DNA of 64,000 nucleotides from Rhodococcus jostii NBRC 16295 (GCF_001894825.1 NZ_BCWY01000008.1:1-64000), one strand, 5' to 3'. Counted from the first letter of the stretch, positions 34,088-42,544 are shown. Program-made: numbers and translations. Notes: generated by a model not told the origin, from the sequence alone.

Positions 34088-34621
34088 GTGATTTTCTTCG
34101 GACGCCGCGGCGGTCCGGCCCGATTGGTGCTGTCGGTCGTCGCGGTTGGCGTGCTCGGCCTGCTCGCGTTCGTGGTGTTCAACCTCAACACCCGACTCGA
34201 CAACCAGCAACGGGCCAACGAAACCAGTATCACCGCCTCCTCAGCGATTGTCGACGTGAACGACCGGCTGACCAACCAGCTGCAGCAGCTGACCGAGCTC
34301 ACCCACACCGCGCAGAACGCGCTCGACTCCACTGCGGCGCTGGGTCCGTTGCTCGTCAAGCTGGACGAGGCGATCTCCCCCGCCGCGCAGATGCTGGCCA
34401 GTAACACCGAAGGGGCGCAGCTGACCAATGATCAGCTGACGAACATTCAGGGCATCCTCGGCGAGGTGCAGAACACCGTGGTGCCGCTGGTGGAATCCGC
34501 CCGCGCCTTCGGCGATCAGGGCCAGCAGCTGTTGGCCGTCGTGCAGGGCCTGGTCAGTGACCTGCAAGGGTCGGTCGCTGCGGCGCAGACCATCAACCAG
34601 ATGCTGCCGCTGCCCGGCTGA
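34088..34621 (+). CDS. Single-pass membrane protein with helical outer domain, 2 of 5
   Basis: 177 residues from a GTG with GGAG upstream. A short basic N-terminus (FFGRRGGPAR) precedes a membrane helix at about 12-32. A coiled-coil-like region follows (NTRLDNQQRANETSITASSAIVDVNDRLTNQLQQLTELTHTAQNAL), then more heptads to LPLPG at the end. It would be anchored with the C-terminus outside. It is poor in charge clusters and rich in Gln, Asn and Thr, like an extracytoplasmic rod. I do not recognise a family. Confidence 0.8.
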   Translation: MIFFGRRGGPARLVLSVVAVGVLGLLAFVVFNLNTRLDNQQRANETSITASSAIVDVNDRLTNQLQQLTELTHTAQNALDSTAALGPLLVKLDEAISPAAQMLASNTEGAQLTNDQLTNIQGILGEVQNTVVPLVESARAFGDQGQQLLAVVQGLVSDLQGSVAAAQTINQMLPLPG

Positions 34622-34658
34622 TCGACCTTCCCCTCCCCTTTGAACCGACAACCGATCG

Positions 34659-35378
34659 ATGACTGGACGTGACATGAAGATGGGCACCGACCTGCCGGAC
34701 GAGGCATATCCACGCCGCGGCCTGGCCCGATTCCAGCGTTTCGATGTTCCCGCATCAGCGCTGCCGTACCGCAAGGGCGTGATACCGCAACGCCCGGATG
34801 TACCAGCGACCGCCGTAGCCGGCTCGAATGGTTTCACTGTGGCCACCGAATGGATGGGCCGGTTGGCCGCGGTCCTGGCCCTCGTCCTGTTCGCACTGGT
34901 CCTCATGGCCATCCACAAAGGCCAGCTCGTGCAGGACAGTGCCCGCACCATCGTGGACAATTTCCGGACGACCAACGGTTACTTCGCCGACCGCGCCGAC
35001 CTGACCGCGCCGGCGACCGCCCGCAAGCAACTCGACGAACTCGCCGGGGTACTGGCGGATCTCAACACGGCCACCGCGACCGATGTCGATCATCTTGCGG
35101 CGCTGCTGCCGGACGCGCGGGCGTTGCTTGCCGCCGGGCAGGGTGACACCGCGATCGCCGGGCAGCTCGAAGGTGTCGCCACCACCCTGCAGGGATCGGC
35201 TGCCTCCCTGCACCAGATCTCCGGGGACGCCAACACCACGGTCTCCGCTGTCGACAACGAACTCACCACGGCCATCGACCTGGTCAACCAGCTCAACCGT
35301 GAGCTCACCCGCACAACCAACAAGCTGGCGCTCATTCCCGCCCAAGACGCCATCATTCCTGCACCCGGAGGCAACTGA
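34659..35378 (+). CDS. Single-pass membrane protein with helical outer domain, 3 of 5
   Basis: 239 residues. A 65-residue cytoplasmic segment with Arg and Pro precedes a membrane helix at about 67-85 (RLAAVLALVLFALVLMA). The outer part has helical repeats: TARKQLDELAGVLADLNTATATDVDHLAALLPDARALLAAGQG, then IAGQLEGVATTLQGSAASLHQISGDANTTVSAVDNELTTAIDLVNQLNRELTRTTNKL. The tail is short and Pro/Gly-rich. The ATG at 34674 is a possible later start. The stop codon abuts the next ATG, so the proteins are probably made in fixed ratio. Confidence 0.8.
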   Translation: MTGRDMKMGTDLPDEAYPRRGLARFQRFDVPASALPYRKGVIPQRPDVPATAVAGSNGFTVATEWMGRLAAVLALVLFALVLMAIHKGQLVQDSARTIVDNFRTTNGYFADRADLTAPATARKQLDELAGVLADLNTATATDVDHLAALLPDARALLAAGQGDTAIAGQLEGVATTLQGSAASLHQISGDANTTVSAVDNELTTAIDLVNQLNRELTRTTNKLALIPAQDAIIPAPGGN

Positions 35379-36026
35379 ATGATCACCAAGAAGGCATGGC
35401 TCGGGGTCGTCCTCGGTCTCGGCGTGGCACCGGCGGTGCTGCTGTGCGCGGTCAACGGGTTCGTTCCCGGTCTCGACGACGTCGTCGACCCTCTTGGTCG
35501 GCCGTCCCAGCTCAGCCTCGAAGTCATCGACTCCGCCGGACAGTTCGACACCCTCACCGGCATCCTCGTTCCCAAGCACACCCAGCTCTCCGGAGACATC
35601 CAGACCCTGGGCCCGCTGGCCGACGACCTCGAGGGTCTCACCGACAAGGCCGGCGAACTATCCGGGCAGGCGAAAACGCTCAACTCCTCGACCGGCGACG
35701 TCAGCACGATCGCCAAGCCGCTACCGGACCTGGTCGCGAACGTGACCGGTCGCGCCAATCAGGCCGCCCCCACCGTTGCGGGACTGTCTACCGCCGTCGG
35801 GTCGGTGACCACCCAACTCGAGGCCGTCAACGAAGGTCTGACGACGGTCGGAGGCACTCTGAGCACCCTCGGCCCGAAGGCCACCGCGATCGCCGCGACC
35901 CTGGCGAACGTGGAGGAAGAAGCACGCCACGTCCAGGAGATGGGTCCGCTGCTCGCAGTAGTCGGACCTCCCGTCAACTCCCTCAACCTCCCCGCACTCG
36001 GTGTCGCAACCACTCCCACCCCGTAA
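35379..36026 (+). CDS. Single-pass membrane protein with helical outer domain, 4 of 5
   Basis: 215 residues. The N-terminus (MITKKAWLGVVLGLGVAPAVLLCAVNG) is a membrane anchor or uncleaved signal at about 6-25, with a Cys at its end that has no good lipobox. Long Leu/Val heptads follow: TQLSGDIQTLGPLADDLEGLTDKAGELSGQAKTLN, then VGSVTTQLEAVNEGLTTVGGTLSTLGPKATAIAATLANVEEEA. It ends in a Pro/Thr-rich tail (VATTPTP). The pattern looks like the needle or spacer helices of envelope transport proteins, but no MCE domain is present. Confidence 0.8.
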   Translation: MITKKAWLGVVLGLGVAPAVLLCAVNGFVPGLDDVVDPLGRPSQLSLEVIDSAGQFDTLTGILVPKHTQLSGDIQTLGPLADDLEGLTDKAGELSGQAKTLNSSTGDVSTIAKPLPDLVANVTGRANQAAPTVAGLSTAVGSVTTQLEAVNEGLTTVGGTLSTLGPKATAIAATLANVEEEARHVQEMGPLLAVVGPPVNSLNLPALGVATTPTP

Positions 36027-36077
36027 CGCTCGCCGCGGCCACCCGGCCGCACACGAGTGAAAGGCAGAACACAGACG

Positions 36078-36602
36078 ATGTTTCGGCTCTCCTGGGCAAT
36101 TGCCGCAGCCTCCACCATCGCGCTCCTGTGTGGCATCTTGATCGTCACAAGGGACCTCGCCATCACCAACGACATCTTCAAAGACGGTGTGGTACAAGCG
36201 CAAACGGTGGACAAGACCACCAACGACGCACTGGTGGGTGCGAAAGAGCTTCCTCCCGCCAACGCCGCCATCAACCAGGGCCTGCCCGAGGTGGTGGGAG
36301 TCCTGGACTCCCTGACCCGCGCCGACCAGACACTGGGCGATCTCGGCACCCAGCTGGCATCTCTCGGTGACGCTCTGAAGGCCGCCGACGCCCCCCTGGG
36401 CGGGATCATCGACGCCGGCGCGGCGGCGACGGATCAGGCCAACGCCGCCGCAATGCCGGCCGAGCAGATCGTGCACACCCTGGCCGACGCCGATGGCAAG
36501 GTGCAAGCTTTGGCTCCGCTGCTGGACCAGTCCCTCGCCCTCGGGCAGGAAATCGACTCGAAGCTGCGGATCGCGCTGATCTTGCCCGTGATCGGGGAGT
36601 AA
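36078..36602 (+). CDS. Single-pass membrane protein with helical outer domain, 5 of 5
   Basis: 174 residues from the ATG at 36078 (a GTG at 36057 would add seven). A membrane helix spans about residues 4-24 (LSWAIAAASTIALLCGILIVT). Outer helical repeats follow: NQGLPEVVGVLDSLTRADQTLGDLGTQLASLGDALKAADAPLGGIIDAGAAATDQANAAA, then DADGKVQALAPLLDQSLALGQEIDSKLRIALILPVIGE. It is the shortest anchor-rod of the set and ends with a hydrophobic stretch that could touch the membrane or a partner. Function unknown. Confidence 0.8.
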   Translation: MFRLSWAIAAASTIALLCGILIVTRDLAITNDIFKDGVVQAQTVDKTTNDALVGAKELPPANAAINQGLPEVVGVLDSLTRADQTLGDLGTQLASLGDALKAADAPLGGIIDAGAAATDQANAAAMPAEQIVHTLADADGKVQALAPLLDQSLALGQEIDSKLRIALILPVIGE

Positions 36603-36705
36603 CCGGTGGGGCGGTAACACCGGACCCTCGCTCGTGCTCGTCGGAGGAGCACGAAACGAGACCGCACCTCACGCATCAACCATCCGAAGTACGACGGAGA
36701 ACGAC

Positions 36706-36948
36706 ATGGATCCCTACGATCAGGCCCTGCTCGAGCACACCTTGCGGTGGTGCAACTACGGGGGCGGTGACGAACACATCTTCCCCGAGTTCGGTCTCAC
36801 CCCGGAAATGTTCTATCGGCGTGTCCTCGCCGTGGTCGACACGCGCAGTGACCTCGAGTTTCCCGCCAAGCAGTACCTCCGCGCGTACTGCACCGAGAAG
36901 GTCACCAATTCCGCTCGCCGACGCAGGACCCACCCGTTCGGCCTTTGA
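36706..36948 (+). CDS. DUF3263-like small protein upstream of second isomerase
   Basis: 80 residues from the ATG at 36706 with ACGGAGA upstream. LLEHTLRWCNYGGGDEHIFPEFGLTPEMFYRRVLAVVD matches the actinobacterial DUF3263 pattern and resembles the protein at 18608-18895. The C-terminus is basic (SARRRRTHPFGL). A small DNA-binding role is possible because the fold suggests a helix-turn-helix, but no target is known. Its place between the membrane-protein block and the second styrene oxide isomerase may point to local regulation. The 250 bp to the next gene (36949-37195) show nothing definite. Confidence 0.65.
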   Translation: MDPYDQALLEHTLRWCNYGGGDEHIFPEFGLTPEMFYRRVLAVVDTRSDLEFPAKQYLRAYCTEKVTNSARRRRTHPFGL

Positions 36949-37195
36949 CAACCGGGGATCATCACGCCGGGGCGGATCCTCAGGATCTATGGTCTGCCAC
37001 GGCTGCGGCTACTAGCGTCGCCTATAACTGCCGCACCCCGCGACTTCTTCATCGAGGGAGCGCCATCGTGACCGAACGTCAGTTGCGCCGACATCAGGTG
37101 ACGCCATCGCTCCGACACGTCCTCCGGGCAACGTCGCGGCGTGAACCCGACCTCGATCGTTTGTATCCGAACGCCACAAAATGGAGGTGGAAGTT

Positions 37196-37696
37196 ATGGA
37201 AACCCTGCAGCGAAAGATGGCCGGCCACGGCATCTTGATGATCTTCTCCACACTGATCGCGGGGCTGGTCCTGTGGGCGAAGCTCCTCGGAGGATGGGAA
37301 GTTCGCCCCGGCAAGATCGTCAAGTTCGACGTCCCCGGAACCGATGAGGGGTGGGCTCGCGCGCACACCGGCCCAGCGCTCAACGGCATGATGGTCATCG
37401 CGGCCGCGTCGGTGATGCCCCACACCGGCTTGCCCACCAAGACCGCGAAACGTCTCGGATGGATCGTCGTTGCCGACGGTTGGGCGAATGTCCTGTTCTA
37501 CTTCGCGTCGAACTTCACCGAGAACCGGTCGCTGAGTTTCGGCCCGAACAAGCACGGCAAGCAAAACATCTTCTCGACCATCGGACTTCTGCCCGCATAC
37601 GTGTTCGGCGTCCTCGTCACCGTCGCGATGCCGATCATTGGTTGGAAGGCTCTGAAGAACAGCACCGCGACGAGCAAGGTTCTCGAGCAGATCTGA
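37196..37696 (+). CDS. Styrene oxide isomerase, copy 2
   Basis: This 166-residue four-helix membrane protein is homologous to styC along its full length and keeps His57 (ARAHTGPALNG), Asn63, Asp94 (VADGWAN) and Tyr102 (FYFASNF) at identical positions. It is therefore expected to be active on an aryl epoxide. It differs in many lipid-facing residues and in the tail (NSTATSKVLEQI), so it is not a recent duplicate and may prefer another substrate or condition. The start at 37196 has GGAGGTGG upstream; an in-frame ATG at 37181 overlaps that site. A globin-reductase gene follows 50 bp later, which could be linked by the haem requirement of the isomerase. Confidence 0.92.
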   Translation: METLQRKMAGHGILMIFSTLIAGLVLWAKLLGGWEVRPGKIVKFDVPGTDEGWARAHTGPALNGMMVIAAASVMPHTGLPTKTAKRLGWIVVADGWANVLFYFASNFTENRSLSFGPNKHGKQNIFSTIGLLPAYVFGVLVTVAMPIIGWKALKNSTATSKVLEQI

Positions 37697-37745
37697 AGTC
37701 CACACCCGCGCTCAGCCCTAGCGCAGGTCAAGTATCAGGAGTTCC

Positions 37746-38999
37746 GTGGGCGCCGCCCGAACCGGCCGGCGCCCACGCCTCTCGATCGCCCCCCGAGCAC
37801 CGCTCTCAGCTTCGAACAAGACAAAAGCAACGATTGTCGTGGATCCCCAGACGACTTCATTGGTCAAAACGAGCTTCACATCCATCGGAGCGTCTCCCGG
37901 GGGCGAGAACGCGTTCGCGCGATCCTTTTACGCCGTCCTGTTCGCCGCGCACCCTGAAATCCGCCATTACTTTCCGGCCGCCATGGACATGCAACGCGAT
38001 CGACTCATGCGGGCCGTCGGGTACGTGATCGACCGACTCGACACACCGGCCACCGTTCTCTCGTTACTGGCCCAACTCGGATGCGATCACCGCAAGTACG
38101 ACGTCACCGAGGAACACTACGGCGCCGTCGGGGAAGCGCTCGTCACCACGCTGGCGGGCCTGGCGGGACCCGAATTGTGGACCGACGAGACCGAGCAGGC
38201 ATGGCGCAACGCGATCGCGCTGATCGTCACCACCATGACGGAAGCCGCCGACGCGGAGCCTGGCCCACCGACGTGGGTGGGCGCCGTGATCGACCACCGC
38301 CGAGTCCTCGACGACCTCGCCATCGTCCGCCTCGAACTCGACCAGCCCATGCCCTACGCCCCCGGCCAGTACGTCAGTGTCCAGGTACCCAGCCGGCCGC
38401 GAATGTGGCGCTACCTCTCGTTCGCCACCCCACCTACCTCCGACCGGATCGTCGAGTTCCACGTCCGCCGGGTATCCGGTGGCTGGGTCAGCCCGGCGAT
38501 CACCGGAGAAGCCCACGTAGGTGACACCTGGCTGATCGCTTCTCCGCTCGGCGCCCTCGGTGCGCGGCAGAGGCCCGGCCGAAGTCGGCTGATGATCGCC
38601 GAGGGAACCGGAATCGCGCCGTTGCGAGCGCAGCTGATAGACACGCCTCGCCTCGGCGACAATCCCCGGACCCACCTGTTCTTCGGCGGCACGTACCCAC
38701 ACGATCTCTACGACCTCGATCTCCTCTGGGCAATGTCCCGGACAGGTCCGTGGCTCACTGTCGTTCCGGCCACCGAGAACAGCGACAATCCGTGGTGGTT
38801 CTCGGGAACATTTCAAATTCCTGATGCGATGCACGATCGGCTCGTCGGCCAGATCGGAGGTGTCGTGGCCGAGTACGCGGACTGGACCGACCACGACATC
38901 CAGGTCGTCGGCTCGCCCTCTATGGTTCACACCACCAAATACCGGTTGATGGCCGCCGGCGTCGAATCCGACGACATTCACCACGACCCCCTGTACTGA
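37746..38999 (+). CDS. Flavohaemoglobin-like globin-reductase
   Basis: 417 residues. The globin domain (about 38-150) shows Tyr62 (B10, RSFYAVLF), Gln83 (E7, MDMQRDR) and proximal His115 (GCDHRKYDV), as in Hmp-type nitric-oxide dioxygenases. The reductase half has an FAD site (RMWRYLSFATPP) and NAD site (EGTGIAPLRAQ), ending with VVGSPSMVHTTKYRLMAAGV. The usual RxYS reads RYLS and the final CGP motif is replaced by GSP. These changes resemble the actinobacterial second-type flavohaemoglobins, which do not all detoxify NO. A GTG at 37746 with CAGGAG upstream is the chosen start. It may serve as an electron donor or redox protector for the haem isomerases. Confidence 0.88.
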   Translation: MGAARTGRRPRLSIAPRAPLSASNKTKATIVVDPQTTSLVKTSFTSIGASPGGENAFARSFYAVLFAAHPEIRHYFPAAMDMQRDRLMRAVGYVIDRLDTPATVLSLLAQLGCDHRKYDVTEEHYGAVGEALVTTLAGLAGPELWTDETEQAWRNAIALIVTTMTEAADAEPGPPTWVGAVIDHRRVLDDLAIVRLELDQPMPYAPGQYVSVQVPSRPRMWRYLSFATPPTSDRIVEFHVRRVSGGWVSPAITGEAHVGDTWLIASPLGALGARQRPGRSRLMIAEGTGIAPLRAQLIDTPRLGDNPRTHLFFGGTYPHDLYDLDLLWAMSRTGPWLTVVPATENSDNPWWFSGTFQIPDAMHDRLVGQIGGVVAEYADWTDHDIQVVGSPSMVHTTKYRLMAAGVESDDIHHDPLY

Positions 39000-39085
39000 G
39001 AACCTCGCAGCCGCGTGTGGGAGCGTGCACCAGCCTGCGTAACTGCTGACACACGAAGACAGTGCCCGCGGACGTCGGCCGGCCG

Positions 39086-40270
39086 CTAGGGCTTCACGTC
39101 TATCCGGACTGCCTGATATCCGAGCTCCGGCATCCGGGTAGGTACCGGCTCGCTGACCAACGTGAGCGCTGTGGAGCCGTCGAGGATGGCGTCGAGGCCC
39201 ACACTGATGATCCCGCGGGCCAGATGCATTCCGACGCACTGATGCCGGCCGACTCCGAAGCCGAGGTGTTGCGCGATGTTGTCTCTGTCCAGCACGAACT
39301 CGTGTGGGTTGTCGAAGACGGCCGGATCACGATTGGCTGCCGCATAGACCAGGGTGACCGGCTCGGTGGGTGTGATCGTTGTCCCCCGGATCGTGGTCTC
39401 GCGGCTGACTGTCCGGGCGAAACCGCGATAGGGAGTGAAGAGACGGATGTATTCCTCCGTAGCTGACGATCGGAACTGGCGGTTGCGGCGAAGTTGCTCC
39501 TGCAGTTCGGGTTCGGTGGCCAGATGTTTGGCCATGGAGCCGATGAGCAGTGGCGGCGCCACCATGCCCACTACCAGCGATTGGCGGATAGCACCGATGA
39601 CGAGGTCGGGCTCGAGGGGCTGACCGTCGACGCGTTCGCTCAACAGCGAGCTGGCCGGGTCCGCTGTGACGTCCCGTGGGTTGCTGGTTCGGTCGTCCAC
39701 CAGCCATCGAGCGACCTGGTACATCTCCTCGCTGAATCGGGTGACCTGGTCCGAGTCCCGGTTCCGCCATGCGTCGACCCAGGCTGTTGCTGTGGTGGCA
39801 AGCCATTCGACACGCTGCTCGTCGAGGTTCAACCACGTTGCTGCGGCGTACGCGGGAAGCAGGGTTCCGAAGGATCGGGCGATGTCCTGGTCCGGGCCAT
39901 CGACAAAGTCGGCGAACAGCGCAGCGGCACGGAGACGAAGGGCCTGGACGATCTGCTCGACCCTGGTGGTGGACAGGGTCCTGAGTAGTGCACGTCGGAA
40001 CGGCGTGTGCCGGGGTGCGTCGAAGTTGAGGGGCGGTCGTCGGATCCCGCGTGGATCGCTGGGGACTACGGCTTTCACGGAGGAGATGAAGAGATCCGAG
40101 TCGACCGCCGCGTCGCGTACGTCGTCGTAGCGTGTCAGGGCCCAGTATCCGCCGTAGTCGGAGGTGTGGGCGACGGGACAGTTGGCTTGCAGATCCTGAT
40201 ACACCTTGAATACGTGGTCGGGATCGTCGTTGCCTTCGATGCTGAAATCGTCCCTGGTGGTGGTTCCCAT
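39086..40270 (-). CDS. Cytochrome P450, 1
   Basis: 394 residues, soluble bacterial type. The haem-binding loop LGFGVGRHQCVG gives Cys345, and ExxR is present in ATEEYIRLFTPYRG. The I-helix that normally carries A/G-G-x-D/E-T-T reads LVVGMVAPPLLIG, so the acid-alcohol pair used for O2 activation is missing. P450 2 has the same change. It lies 10 bp downstream of that gene in the operon headed by an iron-type ABC importer. Substrate unknown. Peroxide use, an alternative proton path or a non-oxygenase role are possible explanations for the I-helix. Confidence 0.92.
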   Translation of the reverse strand: MGTTTRDDFSIEGNDDPDHVFKVYQDLQANCPVAHTSDYGGYWALTRYDDVRDAAVDSDLFISSVKAVVPSDPRGIRRPPLNFDAPRHTPFRRALLRTLSTTRVEQIVQALRLRAAALFADFVDGPDQDIARSFGTLLPAYAAATWLNLDEQRVEWLATTATAWVDAWRNRDSDQVTRFSEEMYQVARWLVDDRTSNPRDVTADPASSLLSERVDGQPLEPDLVIGAIRQSLVVGMVAPPLLIGSMAKHLATEPELQEQLRRNRQFRSSATEEYIRLFTPYRGFARTVSRETTIRGTTITPTEPVTLVYAAANRDPAVFDNPHEFVLDRDNIAQHLGFGVGRHQCVGMHLARGIISVGLDAILDGSTALTLVSEPVPTRMPELGYQAVRIDVKP

Positions 40271-40280
40271 TCGTTGGTCC

Positions 40281-41492
40281 TTAGAGTCCGATGAATTCGA
40301 GTGGGACCGAGCGTGTGCCCCATTCCGCCCACATGGCCATGCCGGGCGAGTCCGTGAGGAGGAATTCGGCGCGGGAGAGGGCTTCTTCGAGTGTCACTGT
40401 GAGCATGATGCGCGCGAGTGGGGCACCGGGGCAGCTGTGAGTTCCTCGGCCGAAGCTGATGTGGTCTTTGATGTTGGAACGGTCGAGGATGAACTCGTCG
40501 GGGCTTTCGAAGACGCGGGGGTCTCGGTTCGCCGCCGTGTACACCAGCGCTATCGGGTCGTCTTTCAGAATTTCTTGGCCGCCGACCGTGGTGGTGTCGC
40601 GGGCTGTGCGTGCCATGCCGCGGTACGGGTTGTACAGACGGAGGAATTCTTCGACGGCGGCGGGAATCTTGTCGGGGTTGGCACGCAGAAACGACTGCAG
40701 GTCTGTATCGCGGCCGAGGTGTACGAACATGTTGCCGATGAAGACGCTGGGCGCGACCATCCCGGTCACGATGAGCTGCCTGACGCATCCGAGGATCATC
40801 GCGGCCGGGAGAGGTTCGCCGTCGTGTGTGCCGTCGAGCAGGGCTGCGGTGAGGTCTTCATCGGGACTGTACGACCCGCTCGCGCGGTCGTCGATGATGG
40901 CCTGGGCGACTTGGTACAGTTCGCGGCTCAGTCGGCGGACGGTGTCGTGGTCGAGGACCTGGATGGCGTCGACGTAGGTTCCACTGATGCGCTTGATGTC
41001 GGAGCTCAATTCCACTGAGAGATTGAAGAACTCGGCGAAGACGTGGGCGGGGAGCTTTTGCGAGTACTCGAGAGCTACATCGACCTTCCCCTTGTGGATG
41101 AGCGGATCGAGGAGCTCTGTCGAGCAGCGGCGGACCTTCGGTTCGATGGCTCTCATTTTCGGAGGGGTGAAGAACTGGTTGATGATTCGCCGATACGCCA
41201 TGTGTTCTGGAGGGTCCAGGTGGAGCGGTGGGCGGACGCCGGTGAACGCGAAGGATGGGATCGCATTCTGTTTGGTGGTGGTGAACCGGGAGATGTCGGT
41301 GATGACCTCGAGCAGTTCGGGGTAACCCAGCATTGCCCAGAAGCCGCCGAACTCTTGGCTGCGGGCGACGGGGCAGCGACTGCGGATTTCCCGGAACTGC
41401 GTGTGCGCAGTGTCGAAGGCCTCGGGTACTTGTGGATCGAAGTCGTGGTCGTCTCGTCGTGAGTGGTTGATCGGGGCGGATTCGTTGGTCAT
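40281..41492 (-). CDS. Cytochrome P450, 2
   Basis: 403 residues. Haem loop ISFGRGTHSCPGAP gives Cys354; ExxR is in VEEFLRLYNPYRGMAR. The I-helix reads QLIVTGMVAPSVFIGNM and again lacks the Asp/Glu-Thr pair. Sequence around LDPPEHMAYRRIINQFFTPPKM is typical of CYP101/CYP107-like bacterial enzymes. The start codon overlaps the stop of the binding-protein gene (TGATG), so translation is coupled to the transporter. It is paralogous to P450 1 but clearly diverged. No dedicated ferredoxin or ferredoxin reductase gene is adjacent. Confidence 0.93.
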   Translation of the reverse strand: MTNESAPINHSRRDDHDFDPQVPEAFDTAHTQFREIRSRCPVARSQEFGGFWAMLGYPELLEVITDISRFTTTKQNAIPSFAFTGVRPPLHLDPPEHMAYRRIINQFFTPPKMRAIEPKVRRCSTELLDPLIHKGKVDVALEYSQKLPAHVFAEFFNLSVELSSDIKRISGTYVDAIQVLDHDTVRRLSRELYQVAQAIIDDRASGSYSPDEDLTAALLDGTHDGEPLPAAMILGCVRQLIVTGMVAPSVFIGNMFVHLGRDTDLQSFLRANPDKIPAAVEEFLRLYNPYRGMARTARDTTTVGGQEILKDDPIALVYTAANRDPRVFESPDEFILDRSNIKDHISFGRGTHSCPGAPLARIMLTVTLEEALSRAEFLLTDSPGMAMWAEWGTRSVPLEFIGL

Positions 41493-42517
41493 CAGTTGAC
41501 TCCCAGTAGGGCGTTGATCTGTGCCGAGTCGGCCAGGTTGATGTTTTCCACTCGCGTGAATCGCTTCGTTCCCTCAGGGTCGTACGGTGAGATGCCGTCG
41601 GAGTCGTCGTTGAGCAGTGTGTTGCCTTCCTCCGACATCAGGTAGCTGGCGAGAAGCTTTGCGCCGGCCGGGTTGGGCGAGTTCTCGGACAGCGCCAGGG
41701 CAGCTTCGGGGCCGGTGGTGGGCGCCAGGCTTACCAATTGAACGGGCGCGCCTTGCTTGGTCAGGTTGTTGACGATCGCGGCGACTCCGGGAAAGCCGAC
41801 TTGGGCTTCGCCGGCGGCAATTCCCTGTGTCAGCGGCACTGCACTGCTCATGAACTGGGGCTGGTTGGCGGCAATCTGCTCGAGGAAGCCGTCGCCGAAC
41901 TGCTGTTTCATCAGGCTCCAGAATGCGATGTTGGCGGGCGACGAGTCCGGCTTCGTCAGCATCAGCTTGCCTTTGAATTGGGGATCGGCGTACGCATCCC
42001 AATCGGATGGAGTGTCCGAGGTTTCGTCGGAGTTGATGACCATCTCGCTGGGAATGAGGGAAACCACCGCGGCGGAGCCGTCGTGTGTGAGGTATTCCTC
42101 GGGGAAGGTGTCGGCGGCCGGCGGCAGGTCTTGTTGGGCGATGGGTGTGATCCAGTCCTTGGCGAGAGCATCGGCGAAGAATCCGGAATCGGTCAGCAAC
42201 ATGATGTCGGCGGCGCTCTTGCCCGTCGAGGCTTCGGCCGAGTATCGCTGGATGAGGTCGGCGGTTACCAGCCGGACGGGTTCGACGCGGACTCCGTAGC
42301 GCTTGGTGAAGTCTTCGGAGAGCGCGCGCAAAGTGCTCTCGTCGAGCATGCTGTAGAAGGTGACGGGCCCGGCGTTCTTTGCCTCTGTGACCAGGGCTTG
42401 GGTTTCTGCGTCGAGGTTGGTTGCGGTGCCGGTGTTTGCGGTGTCGGTGCCACCTCCGCCGCAGGCGGCCAGCAGGGAGGTTGCGCACGCGAGTGCGAGG
42501 AGAGTGAGTTTCTTCAT
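41492..42517 (-). CDS. ABC importer substrate-binding lipoprotein, iron(III)/FbpA family
   Basis: 341 residues. The signal peptide ends in the lipobox LLAAC (Cys19), so it is a lipoprotein. The fold is of the extracellular solute-binding family 1/FbpA type: VTFYSMLDESTLRALSEDFTKRYGVRVEPVRL, then DIMLLTDSGFFADALAKDWI and PSDWDAYADPQFKGKLMLTKPDSS. This group binds Fe3+, but also thiamine, phosphonates or polyamines, so the ligand is not certain. It is the third gene of an operon with its ATPase and permease, and it is translationally coupled to P450 2. Iron for haem synthesis, or an organic P450 substrate, would both make sense. Confidence 0.87.
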   Translation of the reverse strand: MKKLTLLALACATSLLAACGGGGTDTANTGTATNLDAETQALVTEAKNAGPVTFYSMLDESTLRALSEDFTKRYGVRVEPVRLVTADLIQRYSAEASTGKSAADIMLLTDSGFFADALAKDWITPIAQQDLPPAADTFPEEYLTHDGSAAVVSLIPSEMVINSDETSDTPSDWDAYADPQFKGKLMLTKPDSSPANIAFWSLMKQQFGDGFLEQIAANQPQFMSSAVPLTQGIAAGEAQVGFPGVAAIVNNLTKQGAPVQLVSLAPTTGPEAALALSENSPNPAGAKLLASYLMSEEGNTLLNDDSDGISPYDPEGTKRFTRVENINLADSAQINALLGVN

Positions 42518-42544
42518 GGTTCTTCCCTGTTCTCGATTCGAGGG

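Noticed and set aside
33423-36602. Mce-family transport operon
   Set aside because: The five proteins have an anchor plus helical rod, but I find no MCE domain and no YrbE-type permease pair; the permease upstream is of the ABC-2 type.
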